Positions 27,096 to 35,820 of a stretch of DNA of 64,000 nucleotides are shown here, in pieces. Source of the DNA: Caenimonas sedimenti (GTDB taxonomy: Bacteria > Pseudomonadota > Gammaproteobacteria > Burkholderiales > Burkholderiaceae_C). Numbering within the stretch: the first letter of the stretch is position 1; the number at the start of each line of letters is the position of its first letter. Where the stretch lies: assembly GCF_007833165.1 (NCBI RefSeq), contig NZ_VOBQ01000004.1:310001-374000 (forward strand), written 5' to 3'. The translations under genes and the position numbers were made by a program. The notes beneath the pieces are model-generated. The model did no database searches and was not told where the DNA came from. It saw nothing but the letters and a program-made list of their open reading frames with translations.

Positions 27096-28079
27096 TCAGC
27101 TTTGGACCTTTTTAATCTTGTATTTACCGCGTCTGAAGTACACCCAGCCGGCGACGGAGGGGGGCACAAGATACTGCAGCATCCGTATCAACGCCCGACG
27201 CCTCAGCGACTGGTAACTTGCAGCGTGAGCCCAAAATGGATCGGCAACGCGATACCCGTATGCTTTCGCCACAATACAGTCAATCCCAATGCGAATCACA
27301 GACACTTCCGTCGTTCGCCAAGTCGCGACGGCATCCGTCGTTCTGCCGCCAGCCTCAAGCGCCAACAACAGTGATGGCATGCTGACAAGCCAGTACCGCG
27401 GCCAATCGTTCTTCCAAATTTGCACTCCTCGTCTTTGAACAAGAAGCGGCATTCCAATGAAAACGCAGGTCCTGTCAAGCAATCCCCCATACACCCGCGC
27501 AAGAAATTTATAGCCGTCGAATTCTTTCCTGTAAAACTCTTCGCCATCTCGCCAGACTGTTCTAGAAAATATTAGAGCACTGACGAATCCCGGGTGGTGG
27601 GTAAACCGACGGATGAATTCCGGGGCAGAGAGTGTCCGATCTACCATCCCCCATCCGTCGTGCGCGAGTTCGCCGAAATTTGAAAGATCTTCATCACCAA
27701 TTAGCCTGTTGAAATAGGCCATCCCCGGCGAGCCACCACGTATTATGGCGAGGGCCTTCTCGATGAACCCGGGGAAGGGCACATCATCGTCGCCGAAGAT
27801 GTTGATGTACTCACCCGTACTTTGGTCGATACAGCGCAGGAAGCTGTCGTCCAATGATAGTCGGTCGCCATTGGTTATAACCCGTGCAAATTCCGGCAGC
27901 CCCGCTGACGACAGAAATTCACGAGTCCCATCGACCGAGGCATTGTCAATCACTAGTAATTCGACTTGATCGAGGTGAGGCCGGATCTGACCTGCCAATG
28001 CCGACAAAGTATGACGGAGAAGCTCGCATCTTCCGATCGTGGGGACCACGACGCTCAACAACGGCCGATTCAAGGTCAA
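27096..28079 (-). CDS. family 2 glycosyltransferase
   Basis: A 327-residue GT-A transferase: LLSVVVPTIGRCELLRHTL, ELLVIDNASVDGT and the metal site NIFGDDDVP. A C-terminal basic tail (YFRRGKYKIKK) could touch the membrane. The start is taken as TTG 28079, overlapping the upstream acetyltransferase stop by four bases (TTGA); the longer frame upstream is the acetyltransferase read out of phase. It may attach the dideoxyhexose or another side sugar; this cannot be read from sequence. Confidence 0.83.
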   Translation of the reverse strand: MTLNRPLLSVVVPTIGRCELLRHTLSALAGQIRPHLDQVELLVIDNASVDGTREFLSSAGLPEFARVITNGDRLSLDDSFLRCIDQSTGEYINIFGDDDVPFPGFIEKALAIIRGGSPGMAYFNRLIGDEDLSNFGELAHDGWGMVDRTLSAPEFIRRFTHHPGFVSALIFSRTVWRDGEEFYRKEFDGYKFLARVYGGLLDRTCVFIGMPLLVQRRGVQIWKNDWPRYWLVSMPSLLLALEAGGRTTDAVATWRTTEVSVIRIGIDCIVAKAYGYRVADPFWAHAASYQSLRRRALIRMLQYLVPPSVAGWVYFRRGKYKIKKVQS

Positions 28080-28768
28080 ACCATCATCTCCCGAGCCCTC
28101 AGGACACGAGCTGGATTGCCAGCAACGACAGTCCACGCGGGTACGTTGCGAGTTACGACAGAGCAAGCGCCAACGACCACGCCTTGCTCAATCGTCACTC
28201 CCGGTAGAACAGTAGACTTCGCTGCGATCCAAACCTGGTCCTTAATAACTATAGGGATACAAGTGAGATCTAGAACGGGGGACTGGAAGTCATGCGTGGC
28301 CGCGCACAGATAGGAATACTGTGAAACGACTGTCATTGAACCAATCTCAACCGAAGCCAAATTATAAATTTCGACACCCCAAGCTATGGCGGAAAAATCA
28401 CCTACACGGAGATTCCATGGACACCAGACGCGTACGCCCCCATGAACCAAGACGCGACTACCAATCTTTGCGCCAAAAATTCTAAGCAATAGAACGCGAA
28501 TAACGGAAAAATGCTTACCTAGGGGCAGACGGAGTAACCACGAAAACGGTTCCCATGCAGCTCGCATTGCCTTCACGCGCAAGGGCCACCCGCTCTTGGT
28601 GCGAAGCAGATCGACTTTCAAAGATCCTCTAACTTTCGAAGCAAGTTCAACTGCCCATAGCTCAGTGGTCTGCACCAAGAATGAACTAGATGAGCCAAAA
28701 TGGGGGGTTTCGACCTGCCGTTCACCGAACATCTCTTGGCTCTTGGCAGCAGACTCGTTAGGCTGCAC
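28076..28768 (-). CDS. hexapeptide-repeat acyltransferase (WcaF-like)
   Basis: A 230-residue left-handed beta-helix acetyltransferase. Hexapeptide repeats run from about residue 95 to 215 (GAKIGSRVLVHGGVRVW, IGSMTVVSQYSYL, VWIAAKSTVLPGVTI, GVVVGACSVVTRNV), ending VVAGNPARVLR as in the WcaF/CysE group. It probably O-acetylates a sugar of the polymer from acetyl-CoA. The N-terminal 70 residues are unusual and may be partly non-coding if an internal start is used. It overlaps the next glycosyltransferase, forming a two-gene unit. Confidence 0.86.
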   Translation of the reverse strand: MQPNESAAKSQEMFGERQVETPHFGSSSSFLVQTTELWAVELASKVRGSLKVDLLRTKSGWPLRVKAMRAAWEPFSWLLRLPLGKHFSVIRVLLLRIFGAKIGSRVLVHGGVRVWCPWNLRVGDFSAIAWGVEIYNLASVEIGSMTVVSQYSYLCAATHDFQSPVLDLTCIPIVIKDQVWIAAKSTVLPGVTIEQGVVVGACSVVTRNVPAWTVVAGNPARVLRAREMMV

Positions 28769-28857
28769 CTCAACGCCCGAACCATCGCAACTAGGGGGCT
28801 CCAGATATGCGCCTTGGCGCTCATCCTGGGTACGCGGCCGATCGAACTAGCTTGAGG

Positions 28858-29628
28858 CTAGTGCGCTCCGTGACCCGTGAGCACGACTTTCACAGTCTTC
28901 AGCAGAATGCAGAGGTCCAACCACAACGACCATTCCTGCACATAGCGCACGTCCATTCGCACCCGTTCCGCATACGTTAGCGTGTTGCGCCCACTCACCT
29001 GCCAGAGCCCAGTGATTCCCGGTCGCATGGTGCAATATGTTGTCCAATGCTCCCCATAGTACTTGTCTTGGTCCGCCATGCACGGCCGCGGCCCTACCAA
29101 ACTCATGTCACCGAGCAGCACATTCCAAAATTGGGGCAATTCATCCAGACTGGTCCGGCGGATAAAACTCCCAAATCGGGTGATTCGCGGATCCCTTTCC
29201 AGCTTCTGGTGCGTCTCCCACTTGGCCCTGGCAGCGCTGTCACTGTCCAAAAAGCTGTTCAGCACCTCATCGCCATCCATCACCATGGAGCGGAATTTGA
29301 TGAAGGCAAAGCGCCGCCCGCCAATGCCCACTCGATACTGCCAATAATGCACGGGCCCCGGCGAACTGAGCTTCACGCCCAGAGCCACAAGAAGATACAG
29401 CGGCATTCCAAGCACGAGGAACAGCGCTGCACCAGTGATATCCAACAGGCGCTTCAAGACCCTGCCCACACCTGAAGCACCAATAGATCGGACATGCACG
29501 TCCCTGGCGATTGCCTGCGGCGGCGTCTCGATCAGCCGGTCGTCTGAGTCAACCCTATACATTGTCAATCCCTGAATGCCCTTGCGAGTTGCAAAATCCA
29601 TGCTACGGTTAGCAACATTCTGAAGCAT
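28858..29628 (-). CDS. initiating sugar-phosphate transferase (small polyprenyl-phosphate type)
   Basis: A 256-residue monotopic transferase that places the first sugar phosphate on undecaprenyl phosphate. One hydrophobic re-entrant helix (RLLDITGAALFLVLGMPLYL) precedes the catalytic block with KFRSMVMDGDE, ITRFGSFIRRTSLDELPQF and LVGPRP, then PGITGLWQVSGRN, all diagnostic of the WbaP/WcaJ/PglC superfamily. It lacks the large N-terminal membrane region of WcaJ. The start is uncertain: ATG 29628 or ATG 29562 (MYRVDSDDRL). It reads divergently from manC, probably sharing a 100-base control region. Confidence 0.92.
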   Translation of the reverse strand: MLQNVANRSMDFATRKGIQGLTMYRVDSDDRLIETPPQAIARDVHVRSIGASGVGRVLKRLLDITGAALFLVLGMPLYLLVALGVKLSSPGPVHYWQYRVGIGGRRFAFIKFRSMVMDGDEVLNSFLDSDSAARAKWETHQKLERDPRITRFGSFIRRTSLDELPQFWNVLLGDMSLVGPRPCMADQDKYYGEHWTTYCTMRPGITGLWQVSGRNTLTYAERVRMDVRYVQEWSLWLDLCILLKTVKVVLTGHGAH

Positions 29629-29733
29629 CTTAGCTTAGCTGCGACGGCGGTCTATCCCCCATCAGGCGTACAGAAATGATGCGGTGCACACTAATTCACA
29701 TCCCCTGCAGCTTTCATACCCGAATCTATCAGC

Positions 29734-31170
29734 ATGAGCCTTCTGCCCCCCCTCCCGTTTCACCCGGTGGTGCTGTCCGGAGGCACAGGTTCGCGCCTGT
29801 GGCCACTGTCTCGGATGGCGTATCCCAAGCAGTTGTTGGCCTTGGCTGGCGAGCCCACGATGCTACAGGCAACTCTTGCCCGGGCCAGTGGATTGACTTC
29901 GGCGAAAGCGCCTCTGCTGGTGTGCAACAGTGAGCATCGGTTTCTGATCCGCGACCAATGGGCGGCGCTGGGAGTCGATCCAATGGCGGCTTACCTTGAG
30001 CCAGTGGGCCGAAACACGGCTCCCGCCATCGCCTTGGCAGCCTTGCATTTGGCAGCGAGCGATCCGCAGGCGCTGATGTTGATCTTGCCGGCAGACCATG
30101 TGATCGACGATGTTTCCGCGTTCGGCGCCGCTGTGGCGCGGGCGTTGCGGGCAGCTCAAGCGGGATACCTGGTTACTTTCGGGATCTCGCCTTCGTCGCC
30201 CGAAACAGGGTATGGCTACATCCAGGTGGGGGGGCCTTTGGGGGAGGAGGAGGGCGTCAACGCCGTCGCCTCCTTCGTCGAAAAGCCCGACGCCGCCCGC
30301 GCTGCGCAATACTTGGCGCAGGGCAACTACGTCTGGAACAGCGGCATCTTTGTCTTCCAGGCTGGCCGCTACTTGGAAGAGCTGGGCGCCCACCGGCCTG
30401 ACATCCTGGCCGCCGTTCGCAAGGCTTGGGATGCACGCACGGAAGACCTGGGCTTTGTCCGCCCGGGCAAGGCCGAGTTCGAGGCCTGCCCTTCTGAATC
30501 CATCGACTACGCGGTGATGCAGTCAAGCCGCAAGGCGGCGGTGGTGCCAGCTTCGTTTGGCTGGAGCGATGTGGGCTCTTGGGATGCGCTGTGGGAGATC
30601 GGCAAGAAGGACGCGCAGGGCAATGTGACGCAGGGAGACATCCATCTCCACGATACGCGCAACAGCTATGTTCGCTCGCAGGGTCGCATGGTCGCAGTGG
30701 TCGGCATGGACGATGTGGTCGTGGTTGAGACAGCCGACGCGGTGTTGGTGATGCCCCGCAGTAAGGCACAGGACGTGAAGCACATTGTGGCCAAGCTTCA
30801 GAAGGAGGGCCGGCGCGAACACCTGGAGCACCTGCGCGTGCACCGGCCGTGGGGATGGTACGAGGGCGTGGACCAGGGTGAGCGCTTCCAGGTCAAGCGC
30901 ATCATGGTCCAACCTGGGGCGCGCCTTTCACTGCAGATGCACCATCACAGAGCGGAGCACTGGATTGTGGTGAGCGGCACAGCCAAGGTCACCATTAATG
31001 GCGACGAGCAATTGCTCACCGAGAACCAGAGCACCTACATCCCTCTAGGGCGGACGCACCGGCTGGAAAATCCTGGCAGGTTGCCGCTGCACCTGATCGA
31101 GGTGCAATCGGGCTCCTACTTGGGGGAAGACGACATCGTGCGCTTTCAGGACGACTACAAACGCGATTGA
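29734..31170 (+). CDS. manC: mannose-1-phosphate guanylyltransferase / mannose-6-phosphate isomerase
   Basis: A 478-residue bifunctional enzyme making GDP-mannose, the substrate of gmd. The pyrophosphorylase signature LSGGTGSRLWPLSR and PKQLLAL are at the N-terminus, FVEKPD is in mid-protein, and the C-terminal cupin isomerase domain shows RPWGWYEG, MHHHRAEHWIVVSGTA and YIPLGRTHRLENPG. Full length for type II PMI-GMP enzymes. It overlaps the convergent wcaI gene by 16 bases. Together with gmd and fcl in this window it completes GDP-fucose supply from mannose-1-phosphate; a phosphomannomutase is not seen here. Confidence 0.96.
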   Translation: MSLLPPLPFHPVVLSGGTGSRLWPLSRMAYPKQLLALAGEPTMLQATLARASGLTSAKAPLLVCNSEHRFLIRDQWAALGVDPMAAYLEPVGRNTAPAIALAALHLAASDPQALMLILPADHVIDDVSAFGAAVARALRAAQAGYLVTFGISPSSPETGYGYIQVGGPLGEEEGVNAVASFVEKPDAARAAQYLAQGNYVWNSGIFVFQAGRYLEELGAHRPDILAAVRKAWDARTEDLGFVRPGKAEFEACPSESIDYAVMQSSRKAAVVPASFGWSDVGSWDALWEIGKKDAQGNVTQGDIHLHDTRNSYVRSQGRMVAVVGMDDVVVVETADAVLVMPRSKAQDVKHIVAKLQKEGRREHLEHLRVHRPWGWYEGVDQGERFQVKRIMVQPGARLSLQMHHHRAEHWIVVSGTAKVTINGDEQLLTENQSTYIPLGRTHRLENPGRLPLHLIEVQSGSYLGEDDIVRFQDDYKRD

Positions 31171-32399
31171 GGGCGCCCCAGCCCCAGAAAATCCGATTCC
31201 AGTTTCGCCAGCACCGCGTCTTTGCTCATCTGTTGTTCGGCAAAAGCGCGGCCGGCGGCGCCCTGCCGTGCCAGCGCCCCCGGGTCGCGCAGCATGTCCT
31301 CCAAAGCAGTGATCATCGCGTCCGCGTCCTCGGCTGGCACCACCTTGCCGCAGCCGGCACGCTCATCGACAACCTGCGCCAATTCAGTTCCATGCGCCGC
31401 GGTGACCAGAACCGGGCGCCCGCTGGCCAGCATGCCGGTCAACTTCGAGGGCAACACCAAGTCGGCCGCGTCGGCGCGTTGAGGTAGCAGGTGGATGGTG
31501 GCCAGCCCAAGCAGCTCGCCCAACCGTTCAACGGGCTGGAGGGGAAGAAAGTCGACATTGGCCAAGCCCGCGCACAGCGCCTGCAGACCAGCTTTGCCCG
31601 CGCCGTCTCCGCAGAAGACGAAACGCAGTGGGCTGTGGCCTTGCATCCTGCGGGCCGTCTCAGCAAGAACCTCTAAGCCCTGTTTGGCACCCATGTTGCC
31701 GGAGTAAAGGGCGACCGGCACCTCAGGTGCCAATCCCAGCACGCGGCGAAAGTCGCTGTCACGGGTCAAGGGGCGAATGCTCGCCACGTCGACCCAATTG
31801 GCGAAGAGCAACACCCGCTCTGCCGGCACCCCTTTGCTTTGCGCCAGCTCCGTCATGCGCCCCGAGATGGACGAAACGCGGTCGAAACGCTTCATCAAGC
31901 CGCCCTCGATCGCTCGCACGATGCGCTCCAAGCGCTTCCCACGCAACAGGCCGAGGGCAAATGCGGCATCCACTTCATAGTCTTGCACATGCAGCCACGC
32001 TTTGCCGCCCGTCAGTCGGGCCAGCAAGAGTGCCCCGGGTGCGCAGAGCAGCGGCGGCTCGACCACCATGGTCACATCGGGCTTCCACCGCAACTGCGCC
32101 AGCAAGGCGGGCAGGCTGCTCAGTGCAAAGCTCGCCAGGTGAACGAGGCGCTTCAGTCCCGAAAGCTTGGCTGGCACCCAAAGAGGGCAGCGCCAGACAT
32201 CCACGCCGTTCACGCGCTCCCGGCTCCACTTCCTGCCCGAATACCCCGCCCCTATTTTCCACGCGGGGTAATACGGCGGAGCGGTAAGGACGCGCACGTG
32301 ATGGCCGCGGGCCGCGAGCCATTCGGCCATTTCACCGGTGTACTTGCCGACGCCAGTGAGCTCGGGCGCGTAGTTGATGCCGTAGAGGAGGATCTTCAA
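31155..32399 (-). CDS. wcaI: WcaI-like family 4 glycosyltransferase
   Basis: A 414-residue GT-B enzyme. The N-terminus MKILLYGINYAPELTGVGKYT is the WcaI (colanic acid) signature, with APPYYPAWK soon after. The C-terminal domain has ALYSGNMGAKQGLEVL, FVFCGDGAGK and LPSKLTGMLASGRPVL. In Escherichia coli, WcaI is thought to add a sugar to the lipid-linked colanic acid unit. It stands alone on the minus strand between manC and a secreted protease-like gene. Confidence in the WcaI family is high, in its acceptor low. Confidence 0.88.
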   Translation of the reverse strand: MKILLYGINYAPELTGVGKYTGEMAEWLAARGHHVRVLTAPPYYPAWKIGAGYSGRKWSRERVNGVDVWRCPLWVPAKLSGLKRLVHLASFALSSLPALLAQLRWKPDVTMVVEPPLLCAPGALLLARLTGGKAWLHVQDYEVDAAFALGLLRGKRLERIVRAIEGGLMKRFDRVSSISGRMTELAQSKGVPAERVLLFANWVDVASIRPLTRDSDFRRVLGLAPEVPVALYSGNMGAKQGLEVLAETARRMQGHSPLRFVFCGDGAGKAGLQALCAGLANVDFLPLQPVERLGELLGLATIHLLPQRADAADLVLPSKLTGMLASGRPVLVTAAHGTELAQVVDERAGCGKVVPAEDADAMITALEDMLRDPGALARQGAAGRAFAEQQMSKDAVLAKLESDFLGLGRPQSRL

Positions 32400-32468
32400 T
32401 TGTTCAAGTCAGGCTTGCGGGGGCGTCCGCTTTGGCGCATCCTAACGTCTCGCGTCAAGGGGCCCGCC

Positions 32469-33503
32469 ATGCGCTTCGTACATTCTTTCCGCTTGCTGCT
32501 TGCAGCAACATTGGCCGCGTGCCAGCTTCTATGGCCCGGCGTCGCCGCGGCGGCGACTCCCGAGCCTGCGTACCAAGGGATGATTGATTCGCTCACCAAG
32601 GCGAATGCCGCCGTCGTCGGTGTGCAGGTGACGGCTGCCGATGGCGCGCGCTCCGCGGAAACTCTCGGCAAGCAGCGCAGTGGCTCGGGGGTGGTGATCG
32701 GTCAAGACGGGCTGGTTCTCACCATCGGCTACCTGATGCTGGAGGCGGACACGATCCAGATCGTGACGCAAGACGACAAGACCGTGCCCGCACGGGCCGT
32801 CGCCTATGACCTGGCCACCGGCTTCGGCTTGATCCGGCCTTTGCTGCCCTTGCGTGGCATCTCTCCGGTGGCGCTGGGCACAACCAGCCAGGCAAAGACC
32901 GGCGAGCCCATGATGGCCGCCATCGGTGGCGAAGACGCGGATGTGTCGATGACCCAGTTGGTCAGCAAGCGCCCCTTCTCGGGTTATTGGGAATACCACA
33001 TCGAGAGTGCGCTCTTCACGAGCCCGCCCATCCGCAACCACAGCGGCGCGCCCCTGTTCAACCAGCGTGGCGAACTCATGGGCATCGGCAGCCTGTTCGT
33101 CGGCGACGCGCTGGGCGACAACCGGCGCTTGCCAGGCAACATGTTCGTGCCGGTGGATCTGCTCAAGCCGATCCTGGCGGAAATGCAGCAGACCGGCACC
33201 ACCAAGGTGAGCCGCCGCCCCTGGCTGGGCCTGAGCTCCACGGAACAAGGCGGCCGTGTGCAGATCGTGCGCGTCAACCAGGACAGCCCGGCGCAGACGG
33301 CCGGCCTGAAGCCTGGTGATTTCGTGCTTGCCGTGGACGGGGAAAAGATCAGCACCCTCGAGGGCTTCTACAAGAAGCTCTGGTCCCACGCAGACCCCAC
33401 CGACGAGATCGAGCTCACCGTCTTGCAAGGCGCGGAAATCCGCAAGTTGACCATCAAGGCCGTGGATCGCATGGAGACCATGCGCAAGCCTGCCGGGATT
33501 TAG
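32469..33503 (+). CDS. secreted trypsin-fold/PDZ protein with degenerate catalytic site
   Basis: A 344-residue protein with a signal peptide (to about AAAA at residues 26-30), a DegP-like S1C domain and one PDZ domain (GGRVQIVRVNQDSPAQTAGLKPGDFVLAVDG). The fold landmarks are there (RSGSGVVIGQDGLVLTIGYL), but the site that is normally the catalytic His reads TIGYLML and the Asp site reads DLATGFGLIRP. The serine motif remains as NHSGAPLFN instead of GNSGGP. It is probably a pseudoprotease or binding protein of the periplasm. The ATG at 32469 is chosen because the signal peptide follows directly; a longer open frame upstream overlaps wcaI antisense. Confidence 0.8.
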   Translation: MRFVHSFRLLLAATLAACQLLWPGVAAAATPEPAYQGMIDSLTKANAAVVGVQVTAADGARSAETLGKQRSGSGVVIGQDGLVLTIGYLMLEADTIQIVTQDDKTVPARAVAYDLATGFGLIRPLLPLRGISPVALGTTSQAKTGEPMMAAIGGEDADVSMTQLVSKRPFSGYWEYHIESALFTSPPIRNHSGAPLFNQRGELMGIGSLFVGDALGDNRRLPGNMFVPVDLLKPILAEMQQTGTTKVSRRPWLGLSSTEQGGRVQIVRVNQDSPAQTAGLKPGDFVLAVDGEKISTLEGFYKKLWSHADPTDEIELTVLQGAEIRKLTIKAVDRMETMRKPAGI

Positions 33504-33516
33504 TTGAAAGCTCTGG

Positions 33517-33536
33517 ATTCCCGCCTCCGCGGGAAT
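33517..33536. repeat. short palindromic repeat
   Basis: ATTCCCGC-CTCC-GCGGGAAT, perfect 8-base arms, followed by GACGG. It is the same type as the repeats at 37917-37992 and 51583-51602 (consensus tail GGGAATGAC / GTCATCCC) and lies just after the S1C gene stop. Confidence 0.75.
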
Positions 33537-33548
33537 GACGGGGGCTCC

Positions 33549-33833
33549 TTACAGGTCCATCCTCGACAAGATGTAGATCGTGACCGCACAGGTCGCCAGG
33601 GCTCCCGCCGTCCAATACAGCACGTCTTTCCAGCCGTGGACGGCCTTGTGCCGGGGCCGGAAAGTGCCAGGGCCACTGGGACTGGGGCTTGTCCACGACT
33701 TCCATCGATAGTGCGCTTTGCCGCACTTGCTGCAAACGTACTTCCGCACGGGAACCGGCTTGAGCCACGCGGGCCGGTGCTCCATGCGCCATTGGCTTTT
33801 GGGGCACTGACATCGGGGCGCGGGCTTCTCCAT
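33549..33833 (-). CDS. small zinc-ribbon membrane protein, unknown function
   Basis: A 94-residue protein: MEKPAPRCQCPKS gives the first cysteine pair, RKYVCSKCGKAHYRWKS the second, then a P/S linker and a C-terminal membrane helix (VLYWTAGALATCAVTIYIL). The ATG at 33833 is preferred over a TTG two codons upstream. The spacing C.C ... W ... P ... RxYxCxKC parallels the protein at 4015-4248, which lacks the helix. Function unknown; it may be a membrane-anchored metal-binding or nucleic-acid-binding knuckle. Confidence 0.6.
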   Translation of the reverse strand: MEKPAPRCQCPKSQWRMEHRPAWLKPVPVRKYVCSKCGKAHYRWKSWTSPSPSGPGTFRPRHKAVHGWKDVLYWTAGALATCAVTIYILSRMDL

Positions 33834-33890
33834 CGACAAACATTTTAGGAGCCGCGCACCAAGTTCGGGAACGCTTGCCCGATGGCGTGA

Positions 33891-35279
33891 CTAGGGACTA
33901 CCCTCTGCCGCGGCCCTGCCAATGCCGTGGTACGCGATGCCCTCGCTCTGCATCAGGTGCGGGTCGTAGAGGTTGCGGCCATCGAAGATGATGGCTTGCT
34001 GCATCTCCCGCTTCAGCGCGCCCCAGTTCGGGCTGCGATAGGCTTTCCATTCGGTCACGATCACCAGGGCATCCGCCCCGCGCAGCGCGTCCATGGGCTT
34101 GCCGACGATGTCGAACTGCTGGAGCGCGGCGGGTACATCGTGCAAGTCGAGCGCAAGCACCCGGCGCGCCTCCTCGGCTGCGACCGGGTCGTGCGCCACC
34201 ACGCGTGCCCCGGCGCGCAACAACGCGGCTACCACCACACGTGAGGGCGCGTCCCGCATGTCGTCGGTGTTCGGCTTGAACGCCAGCCCCCAGACGGCAA
34301 TCGTCCGGCCGCGCAGATCACTGCCGAAGTGCGCGAAGATCCTGTCGACCAGCACACGCTTCTGGTCCCGATTGACGTTTTCCACCGCTCCCAGGATCTT
34401 CAATTCACGCCCGTGCTCTTCGGCCGTGCGGATCAGTGCTCGAACATCCTTGGGGAAACAGCTGCCGCCATAGCCCGTGCCGGCATAGAGGAAGCTATAG
34501 CCGATGCGCGGATCCGAGCCGATCCCCTGGCGAACCAGTTCGATGTCGACGCCCACATGGTCGGCCAAGTTGGCCAGTTCGTTCATGAAGCTGATGCGCG
34601 TGGCCAGCATGGCGTTGGCGGCGTATTTGGTGAACTCCGCGCTGCGGACGTCCATGACGCGAGTGCGCTCATGGTTGCGGTTGAAAGGCGCGTAGAGCTG
34701 CCTCAGCATGGCCAGCGCACGCTGGCCGTTTTCGTCTTTGCTGATGCCCACGACGATGCGGTCTGGGCGGCTGAAGTCTTCGACCGCGGCACCTTCCTTT
34801 AAGAACTCCGGGTTCGACGCGATGGTGAACCCGGGTGCCTGATCGGCATTGGGGAACCGCACGGCGAGTTCCGCGCGTACGGCCTCCGCGATCTTGTCGC
34901 ATGTGCCCACCGGCACGGTGGATTTCTCCACAATCACCGTGAAGTGCTTCATCCACCGGCCGATGCTGCGCGCGGCGCTCAGCACGTATTGCAGATCGGC
35001 ACTGCCATCTTCGTCGGCCGGGGTTCCCACCGCAATGAAGATCAGGTCAGCGTGTTCAATGGCCTGTTGCGTGTCTGACGTGAAGACCAGGCGTCCGGTG
35101 TCGACGTTGCGTTCGATGACTTCGCGCAATCCGGTTTCATAAATGGGGACGCCGCCCGCGTTCAGCAGGTCAATCTTCGACTGGTCGATGTCCAGGCACA
35201 CCACGTGGTTGCCCAGATCGGCGATGCAAGCTCCGCTGACGAGCCCAACGTAGCCCGTCCCAACAATGGTGATATTCAT
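33891..35279 (-). CDS. ugd: UDP-glucose 6-dehydrogenase
   Basis: A 462-residue NAD-dependent enzyme that oxidises UDP-glucose to UDP-glucuronate, a usual acidic component of [26 protein letters not shown] is the N-terminal NAD fold; the catalytic cysteine is in [20 protein letters not shown] and [16 protein letters not shown] are diagnostic. The ATG at 35279 sets the Rossmann motif at residue 6. Upstream codons in the open frame are non-coding in appearance. It is the last sugar-supply gene of the polysaccharide locus. Confidence 0.96.
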   Translation of the reverse strand: MNITIVGTGYVGLVSGACIADLGNHVVCLDIDQSKIDLLNAGGVPIYETGLREVIERNVDTGRLVFTSDTQQAIEHADLIFIAVGTPADEDGSADLQYVLSAARSIGRWMKHFTVIVEKSTVPVGTCDKIAEAVRAELAVRFPNADQAPGFTIASNPEFLKEGAAVEDFSRPDRIVVGISKDENGQRALAMLRQLYAPFNRNHERTRVMDVRSAEFTKYAANAMLATRISFMNELANLADHVGVDIELVRQGIGSDPRIGYSFLYAGTGYGGSCFPKDVRALIRTAEEHGRELKILGAVENVNRDQKRVLVDRIFAHFGSDLRGRTIAVWGLAFKPNTDDMRDAPSRVVVAALLRAGARVVAHDPVAAEEARRVLALDLHDVPAALQQFDIVGKPMDALRGADALVIVTEWKAYRSPNWGALKREMQQAIIFDGRNLYDPHLMQSEGIAYHGIGRAAAEGSP

Positions 35280-35410
35280 TGATACTGATCCAAAATCCCG
35301 GTGCGTCTTCGCGCTCGTTGAATTACGTCTTGTGGGATTGTGCCGTCTTTCAGGTCGCCACCCGAGAACTACGTCGTGCTGGCAACCCGCCGCGGCCAGC
35401 AGCTCGACAG

Positions 35411-35734
35411 CTATTTGACGGCAAAATCCTCGATCTTCTTGCCCTTCGCCAGCGCCTCGGTCACCCACTTGGGCTTGCGGCCGCGGCCGCCAGACCAACT
35501 TTCCCCATTAGGCCCCCGGTATTTGGCTGCTGCTGCCGTTGTGGTCTTGGGCGTCGTCTTGCGGACTCGGGTGGTAGCGGAGGAAGAAAAGCCGAGGTCT
35601 TTTGGCGTCAGCCCGTAGGTTTCTATTTTTTGCTTGATGTCGTTGACGACGGCGTCGATTTCTTTGACGCGTAGTTCTTCGGCTTCGGCGAAGAGTTTTT
35701 CTGCTTTGGCTTTGAGTTCCAAATAGGTGGCCAA
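35411..35734 (-). CDS. H-NS-family nucleoid protein
   Basis: A 107-residue protein. The N-terminal half is a charged coiled coil ([21 protein letters not shown]) for oligomerisation, then an S/T/P linker, then the DNA-binding loop [20 protein letters not shown], the xGxGRxPxW signature of beta-proteobacterial H-NS (Bv3F/BpH3) proteins. The start codon is TTG 35734, supported by AAGGA six bases upstream. Such proteins silence AT-rich acquired DNA. It lies beside an AT-rich glycan block, so it may act on it, though H-NS genes are often far from their targets. Confidence 0.9.
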   Translation of the reverse strand: MATYLELKAKAEKLFAEAEELRVKEIDAVVNDIKQKIETYGLTPKDLGFSSSATTRVRKTTPKTTTAAAAKYRGPNGESWSGGRGRKPKWVTEALAKGKKIEDFAVK

Positions 35735-35820
35735 TGGATTTCCTTGAGATGTTTAGCAGGGGAATTCTATTGCAATATGGGTCAATTTATCTTTTCCCTG
35801 CTGGCGCAGGAATTCCCATG

